DNA of 13,372 nt from Actinomycetes bacterium (GTDB lineage Bacteria; Actinomycetota; Actinomycetes; Actinomycetales; Cellulomonadaceae), in contig JAEWOA010000081.1 in the NCBI GenBank assembly GCA_023461115.1, forward strand, positions 1-13,372, written 5' to 3'. Below are positions 1 to 6,684 of this stretch, one piece after another. The translations under genes and the position numbers were made by a program. Position 1 is the stretch's first letter, and each line of letters starts with the position of its first letter. A model generated the notes under the pieces. That model searched no databases. It was not told the origin of the DNA and saw nothing but the letters and a program-made list of their open reading frames with translations.

Positions 1-455
1 TCGGGGGTCATCACAGGAGGACGACCGCCGACCCGACCACGGGCACGCGCGCTCGCGAGACCGCTCTTCGTGCGCTCGACCAGGATCTCCCGCTCGAGCT
101 CTGCCAGCGCCGCCAGGATCGTGAGCATGAGCCGCCCCATCGGGCCGGCGCTCTCGGACGTGTCGATGCCCTGCGTCAGGCTCCGGAGTCCGATGCCACG
201 GACGGCAAGGTCGTCGAGGACGAGGTTCAGCAGGTTGCGCACCGACCGCCCCGCGCGAGACAGCTCAGTGACGACGAGCGTGTCGCCGCTCCGCGCGTAG
301 GACAGCATCGCGTCCCACTGCGGCCTACTGGCCTTCGTGCCCGAGATACCACGATCGACCCACACCCGCTCGCACCCGGCGGCCGTGAGCTCGTCAACCT
401 GCCGCTGCGGGTCCTGATCCGGCCGGCTCGTCCTCGCATACCCCAGGAGCGCCAT
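1..455 (-). CDS. Serine recombinase (resolvase/invertase family), 3' end cut by the window
   Basis: This is a small serine recombinase, which cuts and rejoins DNA through a serine-phosphoprotein intermediate (resolution, inversion or transposition). The visible 151 residues cover the whole N-terminal catalytic domain. They start MALLGYARTS, with the nucleophile Ser10 after Arg8, followed by DRGISGTKASRP (about 34-45), LVVTELSRAGRS (about 60-71) and GPMGRLMLTILAALAELER (about 104-122, the start of the long E helix). The final residues RVGGRPPV (about 141-148) lead into the small DNA-binding region, which is cut by the window edge, so a short resolvase of roughly 180-200 aa is likely. The ATG at 455 is supported by a strong GGAGGT ribosome binding site about 8 bases upstream. 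Whether it belongs to a Tn3-type transposon, an invertase system or the island itself cannot be decided without the missing end. Confidence 0.93.
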   Translation of the reverse strand, partial: MALLGYARTSRPDQDPQRQVDELTAAGCERVWVDRGISGTKASRPQWDAMLSYARSGDTLVVTELSRAGRSVRNLLNLVLDDLAVRGIGLRSLTQGIDTSESAGPMGRLMLTILAALAELEREILVERTKSGLASARARGRVGGRPPVMTP

Positions 456-722
456 CCGCAACCACCTCCACTATCGATCACCTGTTCGATTCGAGGTCGA
501 CAGAGAACCGGCAACGACGCGATCTGTCCAACTAACGGTCGGGTGAAGTTCCTGAACACTCCGGGCTTCCCACCCGGTTGTTGAACACCGCGCCACACGG
601 GACCGTGACGACGCCGAGAAGTGCTCAGTCATCGCTCGTTTTCCGTCGTTTACGGGAAGCACGCTGGAGTGCCGTGGCGTGTCGGGCGCGGTCCGCGTCC
701 GGGTGCCTGGGACGGTCGGAAC

Positions 723-1562
723 ATGACGTTTGTCGCGCAAGTCGTTGACGCCAGTTCGAGCACTGCGGCTTGGGTGCAAGCCTGGGCAGCGGTCGCAACG
801 GCCTTGATCGCGCTCATCGCCGTCGTGTACGCGGCGTTGCAGGTCTACCTGGCGCGACAGGACCGTGAGGACCGGAGTCGGCCGTTCGTGGCGGTGGTGC
901 TCAGCCCCAGTCACGGGATCGTGGCGAACATCGTCGTTGAGAACACTGGTGCGACGATGGCGCGCAACGTGCGCTTCGTCTTCGCTCCAGAGTGGGAGTC
1001 GAGCGACCTCAAGCGGACGAAGATCCGCGAGAGCCGCATCTGGACCGAAGGCATCCCGAACCTTGCGCCGGGCCAGCGAATCGCCATGTTCGCGGATACG
1101 TTCCCGGACCGGTTCAACACCGAGCTGCCGCAGGCGTACGACGTGACCGTCCAGTACGACGGTGAACCGCGCACACGGGTCTGGCCGTCCCGGGCGCAGC
1201 GACGCAACTACGAGGACAGCTTCGTGCTGGACTTCCGAACGTTCTGGGGCTACTCGAGCGCCACGGTGTACGGCCTACATGAGATCGCCGACGCCGTCAG
1301 GTCCATCAAGCAGACGTTCGCGGGATGGTCGAAGCACGCGGGCGGGCCGCTGGCGGTGGTGCCTCTCGACCCCGAGGACTACGCCGACCGCCCGCTCGCG
1401 TGGCCGGATGACGACGGCTCCGACGATGGCCTGGTCGACGACCGGGTTCGCTTGCACGACAGGTCGACCCGTTCCTCGCCCGATCTGCCGATCACACGTC
1501 CGCCAGTCGCGCGAGCACCGCGAGACTCCGACGACGAGCGAGGCGCAGAGGCTTCGTACTAG
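723..1562 (+). CDS. Hypothetical single-pass membrane protein, 279 aa
   Basis: No family name is recognised. Residues about 21-43 form one hydrophobic helix (AAVATALIALIAVVYAALQV), followed by a charged ARQDREDRSRPF stretch, which suggests an N-out, C-in anchor. Residues about 54-175 look beta-rich, with a VVENTGATMARNVRF segment (71-85) of the kind found in Ig-like or beta-sandwich domains, and a LAPGQRIAMF turn (114-123). A helix follows (YGLHEIADAVRSIKQTF, about 183-199), then a disordered acidic tail ending in EASY. Anchored proteins of this general plan are common in actinobacterial genomes and islands, but I know no established function. The ATG at 723 was chosen because the helix starts soon after it. 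An in-frame GTG at 621 would add 34 residues of unconvincing sequence, and the ribosome binding site at 723 is weak. The toxin gene starts 23 bases downstream. Confidence 0.75.
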   Translation: MTFVAQVVDASSSTAAWVQAWAAVATALIALIAVVYAALQVYLARQDREDRSRPFVAVVLSPSHGIVANIVVENTGATMARNVRFVFAPEWESSDLKRTKIRESRIWTEGIPNLAPGQRIAMFADTFPDRFNTELPQAYDVTVQYDGEPRTRVWPSRAQRRNYEDSFVLDFRTFWGYSSATVYGLHEIADAVRSIKQTFAGWSKHAGGPLAVVPLDPEDYADRPLAWPDDDGSDDGLVDDRVRLHDRSTRSSPDLPITRPPVARAPRDSDDERGAEASY

Positions 1563-1564
1563 AA

Positions 1565-1590
1565 CATGTGCGTTATAGTTGTCGCATGTG
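1565..1590 (+). promoter_or_regulatory. Leaderless promoter and possible operator of the toxin-antitoxin operon
   Basis: A good -10 hexamer, TATAGT (1574-1579), ends only 6 bases before the toxin ATG (1586), so transcription should start at or next to the start codon. No clear -35 hexamer is seen. Two copies of CATGTG (1565-1570 and 1585-1590) lie exactly 20 bp apart on either side of the -10, and TGCG...CGCA forms a short inverted repeat around it. This is a plausible site for antitoxin autorepression, but that is an inference. Confidence 0.55.
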
Positions 1591-1942
1591 GAACGTGGTC
1601 CTCGTCGACGAGGTGGACGAGTGGTTCGTCGCGCTGAGTCTCGCTGACCAGGAACTCTCTGACGCGGTCACTGCTGGGATCGACATGCTCGCCGAGCACG
1701 GCCCGACGCTCGGACGTCCGCTCGTTGACAGCCTCACTGGCTCACGGGTCCACAACATGAAGGAACTCCGGATCGACACGACGCGCATCCTGTTCGTGTT
1801 CGACCCGACCCGATCGGCGGTCCTGCTGGTGGCCGGCGACAAGGCTGGGCAGTGGAAGCGCTGGTACACCGAGAACATCCCGCTCGCCGAGGACCGCTAC
1901 AGGCGGTGGCTCGCTGGCGAGTACGACAAGGAGAAGGACTGA
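1586..1942 (+). CDS. higB: HigB/RelE-type toxin (phage Gp49-like family)
   Basis: This is the toxin of a type II toxin-antitoxin pair. Members of the HigB/Gp49-like family are ribosome-dependent mRNA endonucleases with a RelE fold. The 118-aa product shows the family pattern: an N-terminal helical part with ALSLADQELSDAV (16-28), a GRPLVDSL loop (43-50), then MKELR (58-62), RILFVF (67-72), LLVAGDKAGQW (80-90) and the final helix IPLAEDRYRRWLAGE (98-112). Basic residues around 59-67 and 86-92 are where RNA-cleaving residues usually sit. ATG 1586 is chosen over the in-frame GTG at 1568, because the latter overlaps the best -10 hexamer. The gene ends in TGATG, so it overlaps the antitoxin start by one base. 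Toxin-first order is typical of higBA. The exact target is unknown. Confidence 0.85.
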   Translation: MWNVVLVDEVDEWFVALSLADQELSDAVTAGIDMLAEHGPTLGRPLVDSLTGSRVHNMKELRIDTTRILFVFDPTRSAVLLVAGDKAGQWKRWYTENIPLAEDRYRRWLAGEYDKEKD

Positions 1943-2262
1943 TGGCACGCAACTGGAACGACGTTCGCGCCGAAGCCGTCACCGAGGGTCGGCTCGACGA
2001 GGCACGCGTGGCAGCGTTCAGCGAGGGTCTGCGCGACCAGGTGCGCGCATACAAGCTCGCGGAGGTTCGCAAGAGCCAGCACGTCACGCAAAGCGTCGTC
2101 GCCGCTGCGATGGGAGTTGCGCAACCGCGCGTATCCGCGATCGAGCGAGGCGCGCTGTCATCCACCGAGGTTGGGACGCTGCGGTCGTACGTCGAGGCAC
2201 TCGGCGGGCGGCTTCGGCTCGTTGCCGACTTTGGAGACGAGCAAATCACCGTCGCAGGCTGA
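1942..2262 (+). CDS. higA: HigA-type antitoxin with XRE-family helix-turn-helix
   Basis: This 106-aa antitoxin partners the upstream toxin: it should bind and neutralise HigB and repress the shared promoter. The N-terminal half (1-40) is helical and charged. Residues about 39-72 form a helix-turn-helix with VTQSVVAAAMGVAQPRVSAI (48-67) as the two core helices, followed by ERGALSSTEVGTLRSYVEAL (68-87) and GGRLRLVADF (88-97). This is the usual layout of XRE antitoxins in actinobacterial Gp49-like pairs. The start ATG shares its A with the toxin stop codon, which implies translational coupling. The 3' end lies about 40 bases before the first recognisable integrase codons, so the pair abuts a truncated recombinase. 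Confidence 0.87.
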   Translation: MARNWNDVRAEAVTEGRLDEARVAAFSEGLRDQVRAYKLAEVRKSQHVTQSVVAAAMGVAQPRVSAIERGALSSTEVGTLRSYVEALGGRLRLVADFGDEQITVAG

Positions 2263-2303
2263 CGGGCCCACGGGAATGGCAGGTAGAAGCCTGCCACGAC
2301 CGC

Positions 2304-2867
2304 GCGTTCACGGAGGACGAGCGGGCGCGGCTCGTCGCAAAGGTCCGAGCAGACGCGGAGACGTCTGGCATGGTCCGCCGGGCCGACGTCGCCGATCTCG
2401 TCGCGTTCCTCGCTGCTGTGGGCACCCGCATCGACGAAGCCATGCGGCTCCGGTGGGAGGGCGTGAACTTTCGGGCCGGCACTGTGCACGTCGAGGGCAC
2501 GAAGACGGAGACCTCCGACCGGACGCTGACCGTCACGTCGTGGGCGATGGACGCACTCAACGCGTGGTACCTCCTCGAGGGGAAGCCGGCAGCGGGCTGC
2601 GTGTTCCACGGTCCGCACAGCAGCCTCGAGTCGAAGCGGGACCTCAGCGGCGTTGGCAAGGCGCTACGTCGAGTGTTCGACGACGCGGGCTACACGTGGG
2701 CGGTGCCGCACACGTTTCGCCGCACCGTCGCGACCCTCCTGGACGCACGGGGTGTGCCGCTCCCGCAGATCGCGGACTACCGCGGTCATGCGGACCCCAG
2801 CATGACCGCGCGGCGGTACCTCGGGCGGAAGCCAAACGACACGTCGAACGCGGCCGCGCACCTCTGA
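2304..2867 (+). pseudogene. Tyrosine recombinase (phage-type integrase), 5'-truncated catalytic domain
   Basis: This is the C-terminal catalytic domain of a phage/island integrase. Counting from the in-frame ATG at 2370 (165 aa), the tyrosine recombinase residues are all visible: Arg20 in GTRIDEAM, Lys45 in VEGTKTETSDRTL, His114 and Arg117 in PHTFRRTVATLL, His140 in YRGHADPSM and Tyr150 in ARRYLG. Integrase-like sequence continues upstream of that ATG in the same frame (AFTEDERARLVAKVRADAET, from about 2304), with no start codon before it. The core-binding and arm-binding domains, normally another 150-200 residues, are absent, and the antitoxin gene occupies the place where they should be. 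I therefore read it as a truncated remnant. Translation from ATG 2370 could still give a protein with the full catalytic set, but without the normal DNA-binding domains. Confidence 0.85.
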
Positions 2868-2887
2868 TCGGCGCACCCGCCAGCGCC

Positions 2888-2918
2888 ACACCCGGCTCCC
2901 GACATGGGGGTCGGGTGT
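2888..2918 (+). terminator. Nested hairpin downstream of the integrase fragment, possible terminator
   Basis: ACACCCG (2888-2894) pairs with CGGGTGT (2912-2918), and the alternative arms CCCGAC (2898-2903) and GTCGGG (2910-2915) form a competing inner stem. It lies 21 bases after the integrase stop codon. Only a short, mixed TTCGCGTTT follows rather than a clean T-tract, so termination is plausible but not secure. Because the two stems share bases, only one can form at a time. Confidence 0.4.
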
Positions 2919-2922
2919 TCGC

Positions 2923-3003
2923 GTTTGTGGGGGATGGACGAGCTGACGCGGGCGTGTCCGACCGTGAAAGTGGGGGGTTAGCGGGGGATGAGGGTTTGTG
3001 GGG
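2923..3003 (+). repeat. Direct repeats between integrase and tRNA; possible recombinase arm sites
   Basis: GTTTGTGGGG occurs at 2923-2932 and again at 2994-3003, and GGGGGATG occurs at 2929-2936 and 2983-2990. The block lies between the integrase gene and the tRNA 3' end, where attachment-site arm repeats of tyrosine recombinases are usually found. The repeats are short and G-rich, so chance cannot be excluded. Confidence 0.4.
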
Positions 3004-3068
3004 AACCGATAGAAGGTCCAAGCCGCGCCGCGCGACGAGCGTACCTGCAGGTCAGAGCCTTGGAGGGG

Positions 3069-3141
<73 letters not shown>

Positions 3142-3163
3142 GGGGCGCCGGAGCGCCGGCTCA

Positions 3164-3191
3164 AGACTAGCCGCGGCCCCGCACGTGTCCG
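3164..3191 (-). promoter_or_regulatory. Probable promoter of tRNA-Arg
   Basis: On the minus strand, CGGACA (3191-3186, four of six bases matching TTGACA) is followed after 16 bases by TAGTCT (3169-3164, a good TANNNT -10). Transcription would begin near 3157, about 16 bases before the mature tRNA 5' end at 3141. The position and spacing are right, but strength and use are untested. Confidence 0.45.
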
Positions 3192-3276
3192 GCCTGGTGG
3201 CGGGCTGGCCGCGCGCCGCCGAGGCCCTGGCGGCGCGCCCGCGCCCGATTCGGCACGGTTTCCCGCGTGGCGCGTT

Positions 3277-3304
3277 TTGCGGGGTGGCGCCGCACCGTGA
3301 GAAT
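3277..3304 (+). promoter_or_regulatory. Candidate leaderless promoter of the dynamin-like GTPase operon
   Basis: TTGCGG (3277-3282) and GAGAAT (3299-3304) are separated by 16 bases, and the -10 ends 6 bases before the GTG at 3311. No convincing ribosome binding site precedes that GTG. A leaderless transcript would explain this and supports the chosen start. Confidence 0.4.
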
Positions 3305-3310
3305 GGCCAG

Positions 3311-5047
3311 GTGAGCGCCCAGTCCGGCACCGAGACGGCGCCGCGTGAGCCTATGGGCGCGCGGGGGCGGCACACCGCGTCCGATCCGCTCGGCAAGCAC
3401 AGCGCGGACGACCCGCGCCAGATGCTCGCGCGTCCCCTGGCGGCGACGTCGCTACTGGACGCGGTGCGTGACCTGCGGCGTGATGTCGCGGGGACGGAGT
3501 TCCCGCTGGAGCTCGCCGGCGCGGACAAGGCGCGGCGCTCGCGGGACCGGCTGGTGGACCAGCTCACCGAGCACCTGCTGCCTCGTCTGACGGAGTTGTC
3601 GGCGCCGGCGGTCGTCGTCGTCGCTGGGTCCACGGGCGCGGGAAAGTCGACGCTCGTGAACTCGCTCGTCGGCGCCGAGGTCACGCAGGCGGGGGTGTTG
3701 CGGCCGACGACGAAGGAGCCGGTGCTGGTGCACCACCCGGGGGACGCTGACCTGTTGGCGGCGCACCCGCTGCTGGGATCGGCGCGCGGGGTGCCCGACG
3801 AGGCGGTGCCGCGCGGGATCGCGCTGCTGGACGCGCCTGACCTGGACTCGGTGCTGGAGTCCAACCGCGCGGCCGCGCACCGGCTGCTCGAGGCCGCGGA
3901 CCTGTGGTTGTTCGTCACGACAGCGGCCCGGTACGGCGACGCGCTGCCGTGGAAGGTGCTCGAGGGCGCCGTCGAACGCGGGGCGTCGATCGCGATGGTG
4001 CTCAACCGGGTGCCGGCGGCGTCGCTCCCGACGGTCCGTGGGGACCTGCTGGGGCGGCTGCGGGACCACGGGATGGCGGGCTCGCCGCTGTTCGTCGTGC
4101 CGGATGTCGGGCCGCACGAGGGGCCGCTCGCGCCGCAGGTCGTCGCGCCCGTGCTGCGGTGGCTGCTGATGCTCGCTGGCCCTGACCGTGCGCGGACGGT
4201 GATCGGCCGGACGCTGCGCGGCTCGCTCGCGGCGCTGCGGATCTGGGTCGACGAGCTCGCCGAGGCCGTGCAGGAGCAGGCGGACGCGGCGGAGGTGCTC
4301 GCGGCCACGCTCGACCGTGCCGTGCAGGAGCCGGCCGCACGCGCGGCGGACGCGGTGACCAGGGGAGACGCGGTCGCCGGGGCGGTGAGCGTGCGGTGGG
4401 CGGACCTGGCCGGATCGCGTGCGCCGCTGGGGTCGCTCGTGCGGCGCTCTGGCCGGGTGCGGGCGCCGGGGCGGTCCAGGGAGGCGCGGGAGAAGGCGGT
4501 CGAGCCTCTCGTCGGGGACCTCACGCGCGGTGTCGCGACGACGCTCGCGGTCGCCGCGCGCCACGCGCACGCCGCGATCCAGTCCGCGCTGGAGGCCGAC
4601 GACGCGCCCGCGGGGTCGCCTGCGCTGCTGCGCGCATGGGACGAGCACGGCGGCCACGACTCGTACGCGGACCAGGCCGCGCGCGGCTGGGTGGGGCAAG
4701 GGCTGCGGGCTGTGCGCGCGGTCCTGGGCACCGGTGACAACGAGCCGCGGGGCGGTGACCGCAAGCGCGCCAGGACGCTCGCTGCGGTCGGCGAGCCCAC
4801 GCTCGTCGCCATCGCGCTGACCGCCGCCGCGGGTGTGGCCGACGCGCGCGGGCTGCTGCGGGTGCTCGTCGGGGCTGGGGCCGACGAGGTCGTCGACGAG
4901 TTGCGCGCCGAGCTGGCCCGTCGCGCGGGCCTCGTCGTCGAGCACGTCCGCGAGGCCGCGGCCGCGCCGCTCGCCGACCCCGACCTGGCCCCGGATGCGG
5001 CCTCCCGGCTCCGGCTACGACTCGCGGTCATCAAGGGGCTCACGTGA
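3311..5047 (+). CDS. Dynamin-like / GTP-binding protein, soluble partner of a GTPase pair
   Basis: This is a large cytoplasmic GTPase of 578 aa from GTG 3311. The G1 P-loop is AGSTGAGKSTL (105-115), G2 is RPTTKE (131-136), G3 is LLDAPD (172-177) and G4 is LNRVP (231-235), a degenerate form of N/TKxD. The N-terminal 95 residues and the region from about 295 to 578 are mostly alpha-helical and Ala/Arg-rich, the plan of bacterial dynamin-like proteins; no clear membrane helix is seen. Known: paired actinobacterial dynamin-like proteins, such as DynA/DynB of Streptomyces, act at membranes and division septa. A similar role here is only an inference. The start was chosen because sequence before 3311 looks non-coding; ATG 3353 is the alternative. 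The 3' end overlaps the next GTPase gene by four bases (GTGA), so the two are probably co-translated and their products may interact. Confidence 0.85.
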   Translation: MSAQSGTETAPREPMGARGRHTASDPLGKHSADDPRQMLARPLAATSLLDAVRDLRRDVAGTEFPLELAGADKARRSRDRLVDQLTEHLLPRLTELSAPAVVVVAGSTGAGKSTLVNSLVGAEVTQAGVLRPTTKEPVLVHHPGDADLLAAHPLLGSARGVPDEAVPRGIALLDAPDLDSVLESNRAAAHRLLEAADLWLFVTTAARYGDALPWKVLEGAVERGASIAMVLNRVPAASLPTVRGDLLGRLRDHGMAGSPLFVVPDVGPHEGPLAPQVVAPVLRWLLMLAGPDRARTVIGRTLRGSLAALRIWVDELAEAVQEQADAAEVLAATLDRAVQEPAARAADAVTRGDAVAGAVSVRWADLAGSRAPLGSLVRRSGRVRAPGRSREAREKAVEPLVGDLTRGVATTLAVAARHAHAAIQSALEADDAPAGSPALLRAWDEHGGHDSYADQAARGWVGQGLRAVRAVLGTGDNEPRGGDRKRARTLAAVGEPTLVAIALTAAAGVADARGLLRVLVGAGADEVVDELRAELARRAGLVVEHVREAAAAPLADPDLAPDAASRLRLRLAVIKGLT

Positions 5048-6528
5048 CGGATTTCCGGACGGATCTGCGCGGCGAGCAGACGCAGTCGCTCGCGGCACGC
5101 GCGGCGGCGCTCGACGAGGCCGTGACGCTCGGCGGGGACCGGCTGCCGTCGGACGAGGCGGAGGCGGCGCGCGGTGTGCTCGATCGGGTGCGACAGCGGC
5201 TCGCGCTCGGCGTGGACCACACGGTCGTCGCGCTCGTCGGAGGCACCGGCTCGGGCAAGTCCAGCCTGTTCAACCGCATCAGCGGCCTGGACTTCGCGGA
5301 CGTGGGCGTGCGCCGCCCGACGACGTCCGCGGTCACGGCATGCGTGTGGGGGACGGACACGTACGCGCTGCTGGACTGGCTGGGCGTCGACGGCGAGCGC
5401 CGCATCGAGCGTGAGAGCCTCCTGGACGGCGAGTCCGAGGCGTCGCTGCGCGGGCTCGTGCTGCTCGACCTTCCCGACCACGACTCCATCGAGCCCGGCC
5501 ACCGGGAGGTGGTCGACGCGATCCTGCCGCAGGCCGACCTGCTGGTGTGGGTGGTCGACCCGCAGAAGTACGCCGACGACGCGTTGCACTCCGGCTACCT
5601 GCGCACGCTCGTCGGGCACGACGCCTCGATGCTCGTGCTGCTCAACCACCTCGACACCGTGCGCGAGCCCGAGCGTGCGGGGCTGTTGGCGGACGTCGCG
5701 CGGCTCGTCGCCGACGACGGGCTGCCCGGTGTGCCGGTGCGGGGGATCTCCGCCAGGACCGGCGAGGGTGTGGGCGAGTTGCGCGACGCGCTCGCGGCGG
5801 CGGTGGCGACGCGCTCGCTGGCAGCGCGGCGCGCCGGGGCGGAGGTGGGCGGCGCTGCCCGACGACTGTCGTTGGGCGTCGCCGAGCGCGATCCGGCCCC
5901 CGCCGCGCTCTCGACCGCTGCCTGGGTGGACGACTTGGCGGGCGCGGTGGGGCTCGAGGCGGTGGCCGACGCAGTGTCGGCGGCGGTGCGGGGACGCGGC
6001 GCCGCGGTGCCGGCACTGGCGTCCGCCCAGCTCGACTCGGTGTCGCTCGCGCGCTCGTCGTGGCTCGCGGGCGCCTCCAAAGGACTGCCGGCGCCGTGGG
6101 CGCAGTCCATGCACGAGGCCGTGGCCAGCGCGCAGACCCTGGCCGACCAGCTCGTCGCCGCGCTCGGCGAGGTGACGGTGATGGTCCGCAGGTCGCGGGC
6201 CGCGCTCGTGCTCACGGTCCTCTCGGGGTTGCTCGCGATCGGCGGGGTGGCGCTCGCGGCGGTCGGCGTCGGGCGCGCGCTCGGGCCGGGGCGGTCCTGG
6301 GTGGCGCCGGTCGTCGAGGGGCTGGTGGTCGTGGGGGCCGCGGTCGTGCTGTGGCTGGTGGCCTCCGGGCTGCGCCGGTCCGCGGCGGCGGGGCAGGCGC
6401 GGCGCGTGCGCGAGCAGGGGCGGGCGGCGATCGACTCGGTCGCGCGCAAGGGTCTGGCGGAGCCTGCGACGAGGGTGGTGCGCGAGCACCGCTCCGTGCG
6501 TGAGCTCCTGGAGGCCGCGCAGGACTGA
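5044..6528 (+). CDS. Membrane-anchored GTPase (YfjP/dynamin-like family)
   Basis: A 494-aa GTPase starting at a GTG that overlaps the stop of the upstream GTPase gene. All G motifs are canonical: G1 GGTGSGKSSL (66-75), G2 RPTT (91-94), G3 LLDLPDHDS (140-148), G4 LLNHLDT (199-205) and G5 ISAR (235-238). Residues about 255-385 form a helical stalk-like region. Two hydrophobic helices follow, about 387-409 and 419-441, joined by a short GPGRS turn, and then an Arg-rich cytoplasmic tail rich in helix-formers (442-494). This is the membrane-anchored member of the pair; the upstream protein is the soluble one. The family is often annotated as YfjP-like or dynamin-family GTPase. A role in membrane or septum remodelling is inferred from that resemblance, not shown by the sequence. 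Confidence 0.87.
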   Translation: MTDFRTDLRGEQTQSLAARAAALDEAVTLGGDRLPSDEAEAARGVLDRVRQRLALGVDHTVVALVGGTGSGKSSLFNRISGLDFADVGVRRPTTSAVTACVWGTDTYALLDWLGVDGERRIERESLLDGESEASLRGLVLLDLPDHDSIEPGHREVVDAILPQADLLVWVVDPQKYADDALHSGYLRTLVGHDASMLVLLNHLDTVREPERAGLLADVARLVADDGLPGVPVRGISARTGEGVGELRDALAAAVATRSLAARRAGAEVGGAARRLSLGVAERDPAPAALSTAAWVDDLAGAVGLEAVADAVSAAVRGRGAAVPALASAQLDSVSLARSSWLAGASKGLPAPWAQSMHEAVASAQTLADQLVAALGEVTVMVRRSRAALVLTVLSGLLAIGGVALAAVGVGRALGPGRSWVAPVVEGLVVVGAAVVLWLVASGLRRSAAAGQARRVREQGRAAIDSVARKGLAEPATRVVREHRSVRELLEAAQD

Positions 6529-6617
6529 GCGCAGCCGGCCCGCGCCCTCGTCGAGCCGACCACAGCCCCCACGGGCGGACCGGGCTTCCACAGATCCGCG
6601 CGCGCCCGCCCGCTCGG

Positions 6618-6641
6618 GGCTCGTCACGCGTGAGGCTCGTC
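6618..6641 (+). repeat. 8-bp direct repeat upstream of the SSB gene
   Basis: GGCTCGTC occurs at 6618-6625 and at 6634-6641, 16 bp apart, with the palindrome ACGCGT between the copies. It lies 44-67 bases upstream of the SSB start. It might be a regulator site for the gene, but short GC-rich repeats are common here by chance. The rest of the 156-base gap shows no clear promoter. Confidence 0.25.
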
Positions 6642-6684
6642 GCACATGCACCGCGACCGGCGGGCACTCGTGAAGGGACCACGC

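Noticed and set aside
621..722. N-terminal extension of the membrane protein from a GTG at 621
   Set aside because: The 34 extra residues are Arg/Gly-rich and unlike a signal or coding segment. The membrane helix follows naturally from ATG 723. Kept only as an alternative start.
471..914. A minus-strand frame upstream of the serine recombinase (147 codons)
   Set aside because: It overlaps the membrane-protein gene and its product lacks recognisable features. The region 471-620 is better read as promoter and intergenic DNA.
3185..3310. Upstream extension of the first GTPase from ATG 3185
   Set aside because: The added 42 residues look non-coding and would overlap the tRNA-Arg promoter region. 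GTG 3311 has a matching leaderless -10.
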